Shown here: one piece after another, positions 28,407 to 41,017 of the stretch
Layout: each line of letters opens with the position of its first letter
Position numbering within the stretch: position 1 is the stretch's first letter
Source of the DNA: Chrysomallon squamiferum
Taxonomy: Eukaryota > Mollusca > Gastropoda > Neomphalida > Peltospiridae
Assembly: GCA_012295275.1 (NCBI GenBank)
Contig: CM022667.1
Location: forward strand, 12,964,416-13,028,415
DNA: 64,000 bases
Direction of reading: 5' to 3'
Position numbers and translations under genes: made by a program
Notes under the pieces: model-generated
Told to the model about the DNA's origin: nothing
The model's database searches: none
What the model saw: the letters and a program-made list of their open reading frames with translations, nothing else

Positions 28407-29600
28407 TTATTAATAACAATGAAATGTTATTTTAAAAATTTAAATTTCAGGTAAAAATTATGTGTTTGACATCAGACGCACAAGTCGTGAGGCATACGAC
28501 CATGCTAGGAGAAGACTGTACTGTTCAGAGCAGGCAGGAAACGCTAACGGCTGCAGCCACCCAGACGACGCAGACAGTACAATAAACAACAACTGCGATG
28601 AGGAAGGCACAAGTACAGTGTTTGTGTGCAAATGTCAGGTAAATGTATACGAAGATTTTAATTATTAGTTACAATGCACACATAGTGTTATTGTCCATTT
28701 TGGACCAGTTACTCTGAGTGGTTTGTTAAAAGTGTTTGATATGTATTTTTCCCTGCTCTGGGAAGGTGCATGTAAAAGATACCTTGTTGCTAATTGGGAA
28801 AGAAAAATGGCTTGTTGTGGGTTTCTTAGATTTCTTGTGAAACGTAGGTTTGACATGATTTGTTCTTTTTGTATATGTTGAATTTGGAAAAATATCTGAT
28901 GTAAATATTTTATATATTTATGTTTATCCTATGACAGTGTTAACACATTTGTCTAAATGCTTTATTAAAAAAGTATTTTTTTGGCTTATTTGGTTTCTTC
29001 ACTTTGTTGATTTTCAAGTATTTATTTATTTACTTTTAATAATTAAATTTATTCAGGCTTATCAGGTATTTTTATTTTACTTGGGTCTCTTTGTTTTATT
29101 TTTGGTTTAATATCTTTATTTATTTTGTTTTGTTTAATTTTTATTTAATTTATTGAGGCCTGTTTGTTTATTTTTAATTTCTTTAAGCTTATCTATTCTT
29201 TTTTTAAATTTATTTCGCATTTTGAAATAATACTGAATTTCAGCAATGTATTTGTTTTGTTTTTCTTGTAATTTAGTTTTTAATGTAGACTCAGTCTTAT
29301 TTTTCAAAAACTATTTACTAATTTTGAAATTGTATTTAATTTCAGCAACTGCAGGACAAGTTGACAAGTTTTGAAGATTCGCTTCGTTGTTGTGTTTGTA
29401 TGGACAATGTCATCTCAACTGCCCTGTGTCCTTGCTGGCATGCAATCTGTTGTACGAACTGTGCGGAACGTCTTAGTGTTTGTCCACTCTGTCGGTCAAG
29501 TATTGACCACGTTCAGAGAGTGTTCCTTCCCACAATTCAACTGTGGCGGTCAAAAAGTTCGTTAAAACAAGATGACGTTGTTATGAAGGACGAAGATTAG
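21415..29600 (+). CDS. MYLIP: MYLIP/IDOL orthologue: FERM-domain RING E3 ubiquitin ligase
   Basis: There are six exons: 21415-21501, 23914-24104, 26393-26788, 27275-27534, 28451-28638 and 29346-29600. They join in frame through GT-AG sites to give 1377 nt (458 residues plus stop), close to the roughly 445 residues of the vertebrate protein. The first in-frame ATG begins [10 protein letters not shown]. The FERM region occupies about residues 1-345, with [28 protein letters not shown] and [19 protein letters not shown] linker follows with [20 protein letters not shown]. The C-terminal C3HC4 RING (about 385-435) reads CCVC, CPCWH, CCTNC and CPLC, followed by HVQRVFLPT. In mammals MYLIP ubiquitinates LDL-receptor family proteins, and it was also described as binding myosin regulatory light chain; the mollusc substrate is unknown. 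All RING zinc ligands are present, so activity is expected. Confidence 0.96.
21711..21722 (+). promoter_or_regulatory. YY1-like AATGGCGGCGAT motif in MYLIP intron 1
   Basis: An AATGGCGGC-type motif lies about 210 bp inside intron 1. Such motifs are common just downstream of metazoan transcription starts. The role is inferred. Confidence 0.3.
22434..22576 (+). mobile_element. tRNA-derived SINE-like fragment in MYLIP intron 1
   Basis: CAGTGGTTAGGTCAC resembles a pol III A box (TGGTTAGGT). GAGGATCAAATC, about 45 bp on, resembles a degraded B box. A non-tRNA body follows, containing CTTCCAGCCAGAGC and CAGGCTCTAAACCATTGTGC. No family can be named without a search. Confidence 0.45.
23712..23776 (-). 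mobile_element. Degraded tRNA-like SINE head in MYLIP intron 1
   Basis: On the minus strand, TTTATCTGGTGGAATACTGG (A-box-like) is followed by GGTTCAAATC (B-box-like). It is short, diverged and without a clear cloverleaf, so a SINE remnant is likelier than a tRNA gene. Confidence 0.35.
24689..24733. repeat. (CA)n microsatellite in MYLIP intron 2
   Basis: Uninterrupted CA dinucleotides. Confidence 0.93.
26838..26876. repeat. (GT)n microsatellite shortly after the exon 3 donor of MYLIP
   Basis: The GT array begins about 50 nt downstream of the 5' splice site at 26789. Confidence 0.93.
28720..28860 (+). mobile_element. SINE-derived fragment in MYLIP intron 5
   Basis: The phrase GGTGCATGTAAAAGATACC, followed by TTGTTGCTAATTGG, GGGAAAGAAAAATGG and GTGGGTTTCTTAG, resembles a dispersed repeat body that I recall from gastropod genomes. 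The family name is not certain. Confidence 0.4.
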
Positions 29601-30990
29601 TTTTATGTTTTTTAAAATGTTTTTAAAATTATTGTTTAGTGAGAAACTGTTTATTTATTTTGTCTGTTTGTTTGTTTTTTTAATACAAAACTGTGACTAC
29701 TGTTTGTGATTATTTTTAATTATGTAGAAAGATCTTTTTTTAAAATATTGTGTATTCTTAGAGTCCCACGTTTTAATTTAGTTTAGGAACTCAGTTTTTT
29801 TCTTTAAGATTTGTTTCTTGTTTTTAAATCAAAATTAAATAGACCACATGATATTTCAGGTTGAAAAAAAAGAAGAAAAATGTCAAAACAAAAATTGTTA
29901 TCAAAATATCGTTTTATTTTTTTATTTGGAAATGAATCACAGAAAATAGAAATTATGGTTCACATATAAAGTAAATTTATAATTTGAGTGATACTTATTA
30001 AAAAGTATACAAATAAGTATAAAAATAATGTTAATTTTAAATACACTAGGTGCTCCTTAAGAGCAACTGAGTCACTTTATTTGACTCCAGTAATAATTAC
30101 ATTTAAGAAAATTTAATAATTCAAATTATAAATTACAGAAATGTTTTAATTACTCGACCAAATTTTTGTTCATCCCAAAGTCTTGGTATACAGTGCTTTA
30201 TGGATTTCTCCAGTGTGAAAATTGTATTACACAGTAAATGGTATAATTACAGCTTAATAAGTCTTAATAAATTTACAACTAAGTAAACTGTGGTTTTAAC
30301 ACAAACATACATTTATACCTTTTTACGAATATTGGTCATGTTTTTATATTGCGCTTGTAAAATTACTTTTGACAAAGAATAAGGATAGGAACAGAAGTAT
30401 CACTAAATAAATTATATATATTCTCATTAAATACTACTTTAGTCACAACTTGATAAATTTTAAAGTGTACATTTTAATGTTTTAACTTATTATATTGTTT
30501 TTTCTCAGAACATGAAAAAGAAAAATGCCAAATGTAAATAGTAAAACATGACGCACACAGTTTGTTTTACTTTTTGTCTGATTTGTGATAAAGTTTCGTT
30601 GGAAACATTTGTCTTTCATTTCACATATTGTTGAATGCTGGTTACTAATCTTACAATGAGCTTTAAAACAAAACCTCTTACATACTAATATATTAACACA
30701 CACATTTTAATTGTTATATTTATAATAATAACTCAGTATTCATTACAGAAAAAAAAAGACAATGTACATTACAGTTTAATTTACTTGTTAAACTGTAAAC
30801 ACATTTTAAATTTTTTTTAAATATCTCTGATTTTAAAAATGTTTATGTTATATTAGTCTTTAGAAGAAAAAAAAGAAAATATTCCTAGTATAGTGAAATG
30901 CTACTGTAGTTTACTTATTAGGTGAATTTTTTTTTTTTTTTTTATAAAGATGGATACAAAATGAGTTAGCAGGGAAGATTTTTTTCCACG

Positions 30991-31044
<54 letters not shown>

Positions 31045-33968
31045 TTATTAATGGTATTGTTATTATTCAAATATATAATTTATTGTATAGATTTATGACA
31101 ATATTTAAGGACATATTATGGTCAAAGGGTACATAATTTTTATTTTTGACTATTTACTATTTATATACATATATGTAAGGTAACATGCAAACCATTTTGT
31201 ATTAACCAAAGAAACATTAAATTTAAAAAAAATATTTTATATTAAGACTTAATTTCAGGTAATTTTACAAATGACCGTAAAAGAAAGAAAAGACCGAAAA
31301 AAAAAGTTGATACATTAAGAACCTTCTAAAATTTTTTTTCTGTTTTGAATTATTGAATAAAAATGTTATTAAAAATATACAAAATAATTATAAGCTTTAA
31401 AATTGTGAATATCTCATTGTTATATCAAAACTAAATAACTGCATTTTAAAACTGACACAACATGATAAAACATTTTTCACAAGAATTCAGGTAGTTCTTT
31501 TGATAAACTTCCAATTTAAAACTTGAAATTTCAGTATTTTTATATATTTGAATTCTGCTTAAAAAGGTAAACTAAAAATAATTAATTTATTTGTAACAGC
31601 TACAGTGAAAGAGAAATGTTTTAAAATTCTGAAAAATAATAGTAATCCTTTCTAACATTTTTAAATATAATCAATCACAATGTTTTCTATCTTTTCATAA
31701 AACTGGTCACATTCTCCACATATTCATACTTCATTACTTTTTTTTTTTTGTTATTTATTATTATTTTTTTTTTTCACTTATGTAAGAAAAGAGATATGTT
31801 TGTTGTTGATATGGTGTATAATCATACATTTAAAATGTTTTAAAATTTTTTAAAATTGGATATAGGTACAGAAAAATTATATATTTTAAAATTCTAAACC
31901 GAAATTAATAACTCTTCAATGCAATTTTCTAATTTGTGTATTATATTCAGGGCATGTAAATAGAACTCTAAAAGAAAGAGTATTTGATGTTTCTGGTTTA
32001 TTATGTAAATGTAAAATTTTGTTTCATTGATATTTTTCTTCAGAAATGATGTTGATAATTTTTGATAATTATTGTAAATTATAATTTAGCTGGTTGATAT
32101 ATATATATATATATAAATACTGACTTAATGACATTGGGAACATTGCATAATTTATAAATGATTCATATATTTGATAGATTATTTTTGAAAATGTTCTTAT
32201 TAAACCACATTGTCACAAATTTATGTACATTTAAATGTTCTCACACTCACACTCACACACATGCATGTTCTGGCATAATTCATATCTAAACTGGACACAC
32301 AAGACGCTAATAATAATTAAAAAGAAAATTCGTGTATGAAAGGAACATTATCTACAACATGTATCTTGTATACAGAAATATTTGCTTGATTCAGATTCGA
32401 TAATGTTGGCTGGTTTTTAAATGGCCAAATCATTTACAGTGTATAAATTGTGCTAATATTTCCCAATGTCCAGCAATTGTTATTTTTTTAAATATAATTT
32501 CTTGAATTGAAACAAAATGAATACAATGCAATTTTGTAATTATTTCATTATTTTAGGAAAATGCTAATTTTCTAGTAGCTCTCTTAGAGATCTGATATGT
32601 AAATTTGAAGTTTAAAGGGATATTTTTTTGTGGTTAAATTAAAGTGGTTTTAATTCATTTTGTTTCTCGTTTCTAATTTGTTTATGGCAAACAATGTTTT
32701 ATAACAGTTAAGTATTTTGTCCTAGCACCGTAAAGAACACTTTGCTTCGAGATAGCTTTCTAGAAAAATGAGTCTTCCATGTAAAATTTCAATATTTCGT
32801 GTCTGTTTTTTAGTTATTAATTTGAAAAGAAGAATTAAACAAAATCATCATGGAAATGGGAAACTCGTTTTTACAAAAATTTAAATGATAAATGCTTTTT
32901 ATGCATATTATTATTGGAGCCTTCTCAACAAACAGCTTTTTACACCATTTTAGACAGTTGTAGAAAATTACAGTGAAAACTAAATAAGTTGACAGAGCAA
33001 AATAATGTGAAATCTCCCCTTGAGCACATTTTAGTTTATAATTATTAAAAATCACATCAGTAACCCGTTTAGAAATTTCTCCTAATTTATTACTATTAAC
33101 ATAATATTGATAAACATTTCAAACTTCAGATTTTGTTATTATTGTTATTATATTAATGGTAAAAAATGAAAGATGTGGAAGGTCATTTTTCTGGATTTTA
33201 GAATCGCTTTATTTATAACTTTATTTAAGAAAATGAATAAAGTTTTGCTGCGGACATTTTATTAGGATTTCCAGCCACAATGGAGAACTGGCAGATTGTC
33301 TTTCATTATTCGTGTAAATAAACAAAAATGATAAACAAACATTATTTGCTGTTAAATATTAATAAATATATTTATATTTTAAATATGTGAAAGCTGTTGA
33401 GGGATTTCCCATCACATTATCTCTGTGAATTCATTTATCAAAAAGCTTGGAATCGGAGAAACATGATTCATAGACTTTGATCTCAATATACTTCACTGAA
33501 TAAATTGGTGCATGTATATATCTTCAAATGGGACTGGTTGAAAATGACTATAGTGTTGTTAAATAAATATTGCTTAGATAATGATTCCAGTTTTGAAAAT
33601 GTATAGGATTACAATTATGGACTGACATTCAGGTGGTTTAGGAAGATCACATGGTTGTAAACGGAACAGGCTTATAAACATGACTGTCGTTTTATTTTAT
33701 ACCGATCACCATAATTGATACGTTCTTAAAACTTGTCCTTAGTCAAACCACAATCCCATCTGGATTTTTACAAGTTTGTTTTTATTTTTGGTGTAACTGT
33801 CCACGTACCTACGCATCTGTTTCATTTGCGATGACGTCATTCTGTTTTCTTGGTGTTATGCATTCCATATTTTATAACCTTCATCATGTAGAATTTTCAT
33901 TGTTTCGTATTGTGTATTTTTAATCACACCTTATCTTGAAAAAAATAAAATATTTTAGATGAATTTCG
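29601..33968 (+). other. Probable long MYLIP 3' UTR or downstream single-copy sequence
   Basis: No coding exon is seen on either strand for 4.4 kb. The stretch is AT-rich but has few simple repeats (an AAT array at 30993-31042), unlike other intergenic parts. An AATAAA at 33944-33949, followed by T/G-rich sequence, is the most convincing distal poly(A) site. Earlier AATAAA strings could give shorter messages. Confidence 0.35.
33944..33949 (+). terminator. Candidate distal polyadenylation signal for MYLIP
   Basis: AATAAA followed within 25 nt by T/G-rich GATGAATTTCGTTGTTTTT-like sequence. No transcript evidence is available. Confidence 0.3.
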
Positions 33969-34504
33969 TTGTTTTTATTACTACTATAAAATTAACATCA
34001 TCATCATTTATTATTATTTATTATATACATTAATTATTGTTAGACCCATTTTCTACCTTCTTGTTGTTTTAGTAGTAGTAATAATAATAATAATAATAAA
34101 AAAACTGCTTTATTTTTATTCTATGGGAAGGCACATTTAAACGATTCATTGCTTCTAATTGATAAATATTCCAGGCAGGAGCTAATTTTGTTTCATATTA
34201 CCAAATTTAGTACCAAATTTAATATTTATTCAAAATTATCATCACCATCATGATCATCTAAAATCAAAATGAAAGTTAAAAATGGAGATGATTTAAATAA
34301 TTGTTTTAATAATTGAAATTATTTAGCAAAAAAAAAAAAAAAAAATAATAATAATAAAAAATAAAAAATAAAAATTACAAGAATTAACAATTATATACAA
34401 TAAAAATAAGTAACTAATATTAATTTAAATTAAAAAACACTTTTACACGAAAAAAACAACATACATATCAGCTTCAACACTAAATTGTCAGATATGTTAA
34501 TTGT

Positions 34505-35957
34505 CGTTGAAAACGACTATACATTGTTCTTTATTTTATATTACTATTTTAATGGGTTTTTTTTTTGTTTTGTTTTTACAAAATTGTACATTCAGCTCTT
34601 CCCCAAATCCACATTAACTGTTAAAATATAATTATTAGAAAAACAAAGTAATGCCTCTACTATTGAATTCGCTGCTTTTTAAATGCAAAACGTGACAATT
34701 TCATTTCAGAAATGTGGCGTTGATAAAATGGACAAGGGAACAATTGGAGGCAAATTAAACTTTTAACTTCATGCTGTAAGTGCGAGATGTGTATTCTTAC
34801 ATAGCTCAGTTCTCTAAACAGTATGTTACTCTCGAAACTCAATCTAAAAAAAAACATCAATGAAGTTTGTTTTTTTCAGCTGTCGGGGAAAACACGACAT
34901 TCTCGTGCACGCCAAAGCAACAACTGCGTTACTCAGCAAGAATGTGTCCAACGTCATTAGTGTAAATGTTAAAGACATGGCGATTTGTCCAGGAATGTGT
35001 TGAAGATCCGGTGAAAACAAGCACATTATCAGTATGAGTGGCAATAAAAACACGGAAAGAAGAAAACAAATTGGGATGAAAAAGTCTCGTTCTTGTTGTA
35101 TTTCCTATTCAAAAAGTTAAACTCGATACTCAATTTAATAATAATAATAAAAAAAAAAAACATCAGCTAAGTTTTTTTCTTTTTTTTCTTGTTTTTTTTT
35201 TGTTTTTTTTCAGTCTCAGATAAAACGCCATCTTGTAGGCAGTCTCAACAACAGTAGGTGAATCAAATTCACCGTTCATTTGACATAATAAAATAGTTCA
35301 TGACCAGCAGTGCTGTTTGAAGTGGATGTTTTGACAAGCTTTTTGGCAACAGATGAAGGTGGACAGTCATGTTCAGTGAAGCACAGTTGCCAGCATCGAG
35401 TGTGTCCTCAACATCCTCAACGGCATGGTTCTCATCAAACACAAACAGGTCAGAACAAAAGTCAAGTCAGTGCTCAGGATGTAAACATTCTCGTTGAAAT
35501 TTCCAGTCAGGTTCCCTAAAAATCGCAGGACTGTAGCAGACGATAGTCCAGTTTGATAACACATCAGCCTCATTATTAAAAAGTCAGATCGACTTAGACA
35601 ATTTATTTTGCGTTGAAAACGCATAGAGATTCTATTTTATAACTGCCTTTTCATAATGTTACTTTTCATTATAAAATTGTATATTAAGCTCCTCCCGTAA
35701 TCACATTAACTATTAAAATATAATTATTAGAAAAACAAACAAAGTAATACTATTGGAATTCGCTGCTTTTAAAATGCAAAACTTGTCAGTTTCAATTGAG
35801 AACAGTGTTGATGATAAAATGGTAAAAGGAAACATTCAGAGGCGAATATAACTTTTAACTTCGTGCTCTAAGTCCGAGAGTTGCATTCTAACACAGCTCA
35901 GTTCAGTTAACAATAAGTTAAACTCGACAGAGAATATACAAAGAACATCAGTTCAGG
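34505..35957. repeat. Direct repeat (~350 bp, two copies) flanking the decayed GPCR copy
   Basis: 34505-34865 and 35612-35957 are homologous at an offset of about 1.1 kb. Shared strings include AAAATATAATTATTAGAAAA, GAATTCGCTGCTTTT, AACTTTTAACTTC and TAGCTCAGTTC/CAGCTCAGTTC. The layout fits an old tandem duplication of a unit that contained the GPCR fragment. Confidence 0.8.
34870..35620 (-). pseudogene. Decayed third copy of the SMB-type class B GPCR (pre-TM1 to TM2/3)
   Basis: On the minus strand, 35440-35545 translates to GNLTGNFNENVYILSTDL, matching ENLTERLNETLHILGTDL of the intact gene at 46426-49828. The segment 34905-35045 gives PDLQHIPGQIAMSLTFTLMT then LLSNAV, matching PDLQNIPGKIIMSVSFSLMT. 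Between them AACGAGAC near 35088 corresponds to the NET-encoding bases before TM1, followed by a gap of several tens of bases and frame changes. No SMB domain, later TM segments or intact frame remain. It is a relic of the same family. Confidence 0.85.
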
Positions 35958-36036
35958 AAGAGGAAAGAAAACGAGGACAATTAGTTTTTTAAATTGTCTC
36001 AATAAATTATTGTAAAAATAGTTATGGCGTTGTTAT

Positions 36037-36075
<39 letters not shown>

Positions 36076-36489
36076 TTTTAGTTGTACCTATTTAGTCTGA
36101 AGTTGAAAAATTACTAACAAATACATTTTCGAAAACAACAAAATAATTTGTTAAATCCTTTCTTTCGTTTTTTCTCGTCCTGAATGGTCTCTACTTTTAT
36201 TTCCTCAGTTAAGTTATTTAGGATCTTTCTGTTGAGGTGGTTCCTCCATTTCAGGAAGTCCATTGCTGCATTCATACTTACTGGATTCTGGTCATTTTCT
36301 GTTACCGTTTTGCTTTTAGTGTCAGGAAAAAAAAAAATTGGAAAAATAAGCCTCGCCAGTGCTAAGGTGGAGTGAGAACATATTTTCTTTTTCTATGAAA
36401 AGTGTTGAGGATGCGTCTGGATACGAAAAGGCCAAAATGAGTTTCTTGAGTACATCATTAAAACATCGAGGACTTCATACCTAGCGCAG

Positions 36490-36490
<1 letters not shown>

Positions 36491-36531
<41 letters not shown>
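36491..36531. repeat. (GT)n microsatellite
   Basis: Uninterrupted GT dinucleotides. Confidence 0.93.
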
Positions 36532-36538
<7 letters not shown>

Positions 36539-36835
36539 GGTTTTGCGTGCATTTGCATCAAAGACGCGATAATAAAATATGACGTAATCATCTAGAAACG
36601 CAGTTCCCTCAGGGGAGGTAAGTCTGACAGGCAGTTGACACGGTGTTCCATTTTTATAATTCCCACTGTATAATTTATATACTGTTTTGAAATTATTTGA
36701 ATGACTTACTAATTTGTTCACTTTATTTTAAAATTTTACACGTAATTTCAATAAATTTGCTGAAAATTAGGGCAAATACATCCATCTTGATGTTGAAGGA
36801 AGAAGCGTTTTTAACCTACTAAATAAATAATGTTT

Positions 36836-36850
36836 TATTACTATTATTAC

Positions 36851-36903
<53 letters not shown>
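36836..36903. repeat. (TTA)n microsatellite
   Basis: TTA units over about 65 bp with one early interruption. Confidence 0.93.
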
Positions 36904-36905
<2 letters not shown>

Positions 36906-39471
36906 AATGTACGGGGATGAAATTAAGTTTTAAATGAAGTCGCCAAAATAATGGTATGACGTAATCATATCAAATGTTATTTCCTATACTGCGGAAGGCA
37001 GATACTCATACAAGCAATTTGCACACAGCCTCCATTATTAATCAGTCCGTGTCATTTTTATACTGGTTATAATAAATAAGAAAATAATGAAAAAAAAAAA
37101 AAAAAATAATAATACAAATCACTACAACTCTTTAACAAATGAACAGTTCACAATCTTTTCTATTTTTTCCACTGCTTTTGTTGCACCGTGTAATAATAAA
37201 ATTCATCATATTCATCGTTTGATTTTAAAATCAAAGGATTTGGACATAAAACATAGCAGGAAAAAAGACACAATTGAAAATATAAGCTAAGAGTTTCCAC
37301 CTTTCATTAGTCATAAAGAACAATATATTTTTTTTATTGTTTTATTTATAACGAAAATGAAACATTTATTGGAAAAAAACTGTTATTTATAACATGAAAA
37401 TCGATTACGTTTGTTATATTAGAAACTTGTTTTGTGTGTAAATGTGGAAAAACGAGAAAAAGAGAAGAAACACACAAATTCATATACAAATAATATTCCT
37501 AGTCTCAGAAATAGCAATACTGTTCAATGAGACGAATTGTACGTAGCACAAAGAAACAAAAACATAAAAATACAAAATGAGAACCACAACGTCAAAAGTA
37601 ACCAAATACGTGAAAGAGCTTGCCGTCTAATCTTGAAACAAAGTATCTATTTTGTTAAATTTATTTTTATTTTATTTATTTATTAAATTTCTATATTTTT
37701 TTTTATTAAAAAAAAAAAAAAAAAAAAATTTGTGTCATTACACTTATTTATTTATTTAGTCGAAACTATACTGAGTAATAAATATAAATCGCTGTATCTT
37801 GACTATTTGGTCGGAACGCTCATTCCGTTCCACAATCTACCGAAAATTCGCGTATTAATACAGTTTTAAATCATAAATGGTTGAGCTGTGAAACTGCTAG
37901 AACAGAAAGAAATCTGAAAGGAAAACTGTAAAAGTGATTGTACCCTCTTACGGAATGCTTCAGAAAGCCCTAGTAAAACAGAGAACTGAACCCAAATTGT
38001 TCTATTTGATTCAAATCGACGTCATCTCGAGTATCAGTTTTGACAAAATGGCAGAATCATGATTTCTGTGTATCAGTATTGAATGGAACAATATGAGTAA
38101 GTATTTAGGGAAAATAGTGAAATTAGAATGATTAATGTATTAGATGATGGTCTAGAGTGTAAAAGGAGATAGATAATCATTACTTTATTGCAAACAGAGA
38201 GAAAAAACCCCAAATAAATTTCCCGCGTTACTAACTTCTGTTCGCGGAAGAAAAAATGGCGGTCTGCGTCATTTGAGCGCACCTGTACTAAAGGCGAAGA
38301 AGACTTTTGAAATTTTGCGTAGAACGTTGATGTAATATTTAAGCAATAATAACAATTTTAAAAAGGGATTAACAGGGATTGCATCACTGAAATAACACTA
38401 CGGCAATATTGTTTATTCGGATACATTTTTAGAGAAATAAAATTTTAGGGTAATAGAAGGAAATACTGAAACGTTTGCACGCAGATGTAAAAGGAATACT
38501 TGCATGGAATTTATATTAGTTTTGCTTCGCCTGTTTTTATTTTTATTATTTTATACCTAACATTGTTTTATATTTTAAATGTTTTCACATTTTTGTTTTA
38601 GAATTTATTAAAACCGCTACCTCAAACTGCCTTATTGAAGCACTAAGGAAGAGACACTCATTGAATCTTTGGAATCATGCAACCTACCCAGTGATAGAAA
38701 TTTGTTAGAGACTACAGCGATGAGTGAAATCATCCATATAGTTACATTACTTTCAGCAAGATGTTGCATGGTTAATTGTGGTTTATTTATTTATAAACTT
38801 AAACAATATTTTCTAGATGTTGGTGTTAAAATATCTTATATCACTGATTTAATATGACACCTCAGGCTTTTTCAACTGACAGATCAATCATTTCTTTGTG
38901 TCCTTTGATATATTTTTCATTTCTGCCTTTGCTCAGTGGCTGATAAAAACAAGATGTAGGCTTTCTGTGAGAAGGTGCACTTAAGGGATTTCTTGCAGTC
39001 AGTTTTTCTGTTACAATGTCACTGTTAAAAAAATAAAAAATTATCTGCATTTATGAACACACAGGATGTCAGTCAGAATCTGGATAAAATATATTTAAAT
39101 TTTAAAGTATGTTATTTTTTCTTTGGTTTTAGTTATTTACAAGAACAACCAAAAAAAATATATTTTGGTAAATTGCAATAGATATTGTCTGGCTTTAATT
39201 ATTTTTCTCTGGTTTAATCACTGAATGATAATTTAAAAAAAAAAACGTCTGTGTATTAAATAATAATACCATTGAATTGTAAAAAAAAATAAAAAAAATA
39301 AAGAAAACGGGACATTTTTAAAATTAGTACAGAATTTAGATCTTTCATGAAGAAGTTTTACTTACTGAAAAAAGTTTTTCTGTTTTGAGAACAAAAAAAA
39401 AAAGGAAAAAAAAAAGAAAAAATAACTAAGAAAATTAAATAATTGTATTTTAAATTTGATATTTATGTTGA

Positions 39472-40660
39472 ACATTTTGCCAAAAACTCTTTTTACATAG
39501 TTTATATCTAAAACATATTTTTCAGTGATGGATGCATTACTACTTTTTAGCTACCTCGTTGATAAGCATGTGCAGATTTGAGTGTTGTAATTGTTACCAT
39601 TATGACAAATCTTGTAGATCCATTTGTCTGCAATATAACAAACTGTCTTCCATGACTATTTTCCTCTGTACAAAAATTCAAAGACATTTTTCATTCACAA
39701 TTATTTTGTTTTGTTTTATTAGTAATTTTTTTTGTTTTCATTATCAAATTAATATCACTGCATGGAAGATTGTGTACTTTCCCTCTCTTCTGACATTACT
39801 TGTGTTTTTCTGAATATTGTCATTATGTTACCATTTTACATATCTTGGAGATGCATTTATCTCTTTTGGACATTTTGGCAGAAACTCTTTTTACATAGTT
39901 TATATCTAAAACATATTATTCAGTGATGGATACATTACTACTTTTTAGCTTTCTTTTCGATAAATATGACTATCTGAGTATTGTAATTGTTACCATTATG
40001 ACAAATCTTGTAGATCCATTTGTCTGCAATATGACAAGCTGTCTTCCATGACTATTTTCCTCTGTACAAAAATTCAAGACATTTTTCATTCACAATTATT
40101 TTGTTTTGTTTTATTTGTAATTTTGTTTGTTTTCATTATCAAATTAATATCACTGCATGGAAGATTGTGTGCTTTCACTCTTCTGACATTACTTGTGTTT
40201 TTCTGAATATTGTCATTATGTTACCATTTTACATATCTTGGAGATGCATTTATCTCTTTTGAACATTTTGGCAGAAACTCTTTTTACATAGTTTATATCT
40301 AAAACATATTATTCAGTGATGGATACATTACTACTTTTTAGCTTTCTTTTCGATAAATATGACTATCTGAGTATTGTAATTGTTACCATTATGACAAATC
40401 TTGTAGATCCATTTGTCTGCAATATGACAAGCTGTCTTCCATGACTATTTTCCTCTGTACAAAAATTCAAGACATTTTTCATTCACAATTATTTTGTTTT
40501 GTTTTATTTGTAATTTTGTTTGTTTTCGTTTTCAAATTAATATCACTGCATGGAAGATTGTGTGCTTTCACTCTTCTGACATTACTTCTGTCATTATGTT
40601 ACCATTGTACATATCTTGGAGATGCATTTATCTCTTTTCCAAAATCGAAACACATTTTTC
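39472..40660. repeat. Three tandem copies of a ~395-bp repeat
   Basis: Units start with ACATTTTG(C/G)CA(A/G)AAACTC at 39472, 39870 and 40263 (spacing 398 and 393). Copies 2 and 3 are nearly identical. Within each unit, TGTTACCATTATGACAAATC with CTTGTAGATCCATTT reappears in weakened form as TGTTACCATTTTACATATC with TTGGAGATGCATTT. The unit is therefore itself an old dimer of about 200 bp. Confidence 0.92.
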
Positions 40661-40950
40661 ATTCACATTTATATATTTTCTGTCAAATGTATGAACATAG
40701 TTGCATTATGTAACGTTCTTCACACTTGTCTTCTGAGGTTAAACTGAGTTCTACATCGAGGTGAACATCTTCACCAGTTCCTTTTTCACATTTACTGGTT
40801 TTATTTGTAATTATAGTGTGTTTCACATGTTGTATAAGAATAAACTGACTTCTCTGTCATAGTGAATTTCAGATTTGGTAGAAAATGTCTGTATTTTTAT
40901 TATATTTTATTTCTTTTTATATTTATTTATTTCTTTTTGTTTTATTGCTA

Positions 40951-40953
<3 letters not shown>

Positions 40954-41017
<64 letters not shown>
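40954..41017. repeat. (ATT)n microsatellite
   Basis: About 20 ATT units. Confidence 0.95.

Larger units (their letters stand above)
35960..39470. other. Intergenic stretch, no gene recognised
   Basis: It holds a GT array (36491-36531), a TTA array (36836-36903), several poly(A)/poly(T) runs, and a CG-containing single-copy stretch at 37780-38300 with AAAAATGGCGGTCTGCG near 38252. The open frames present show no recognisable protein features. Confidence 0.5.
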
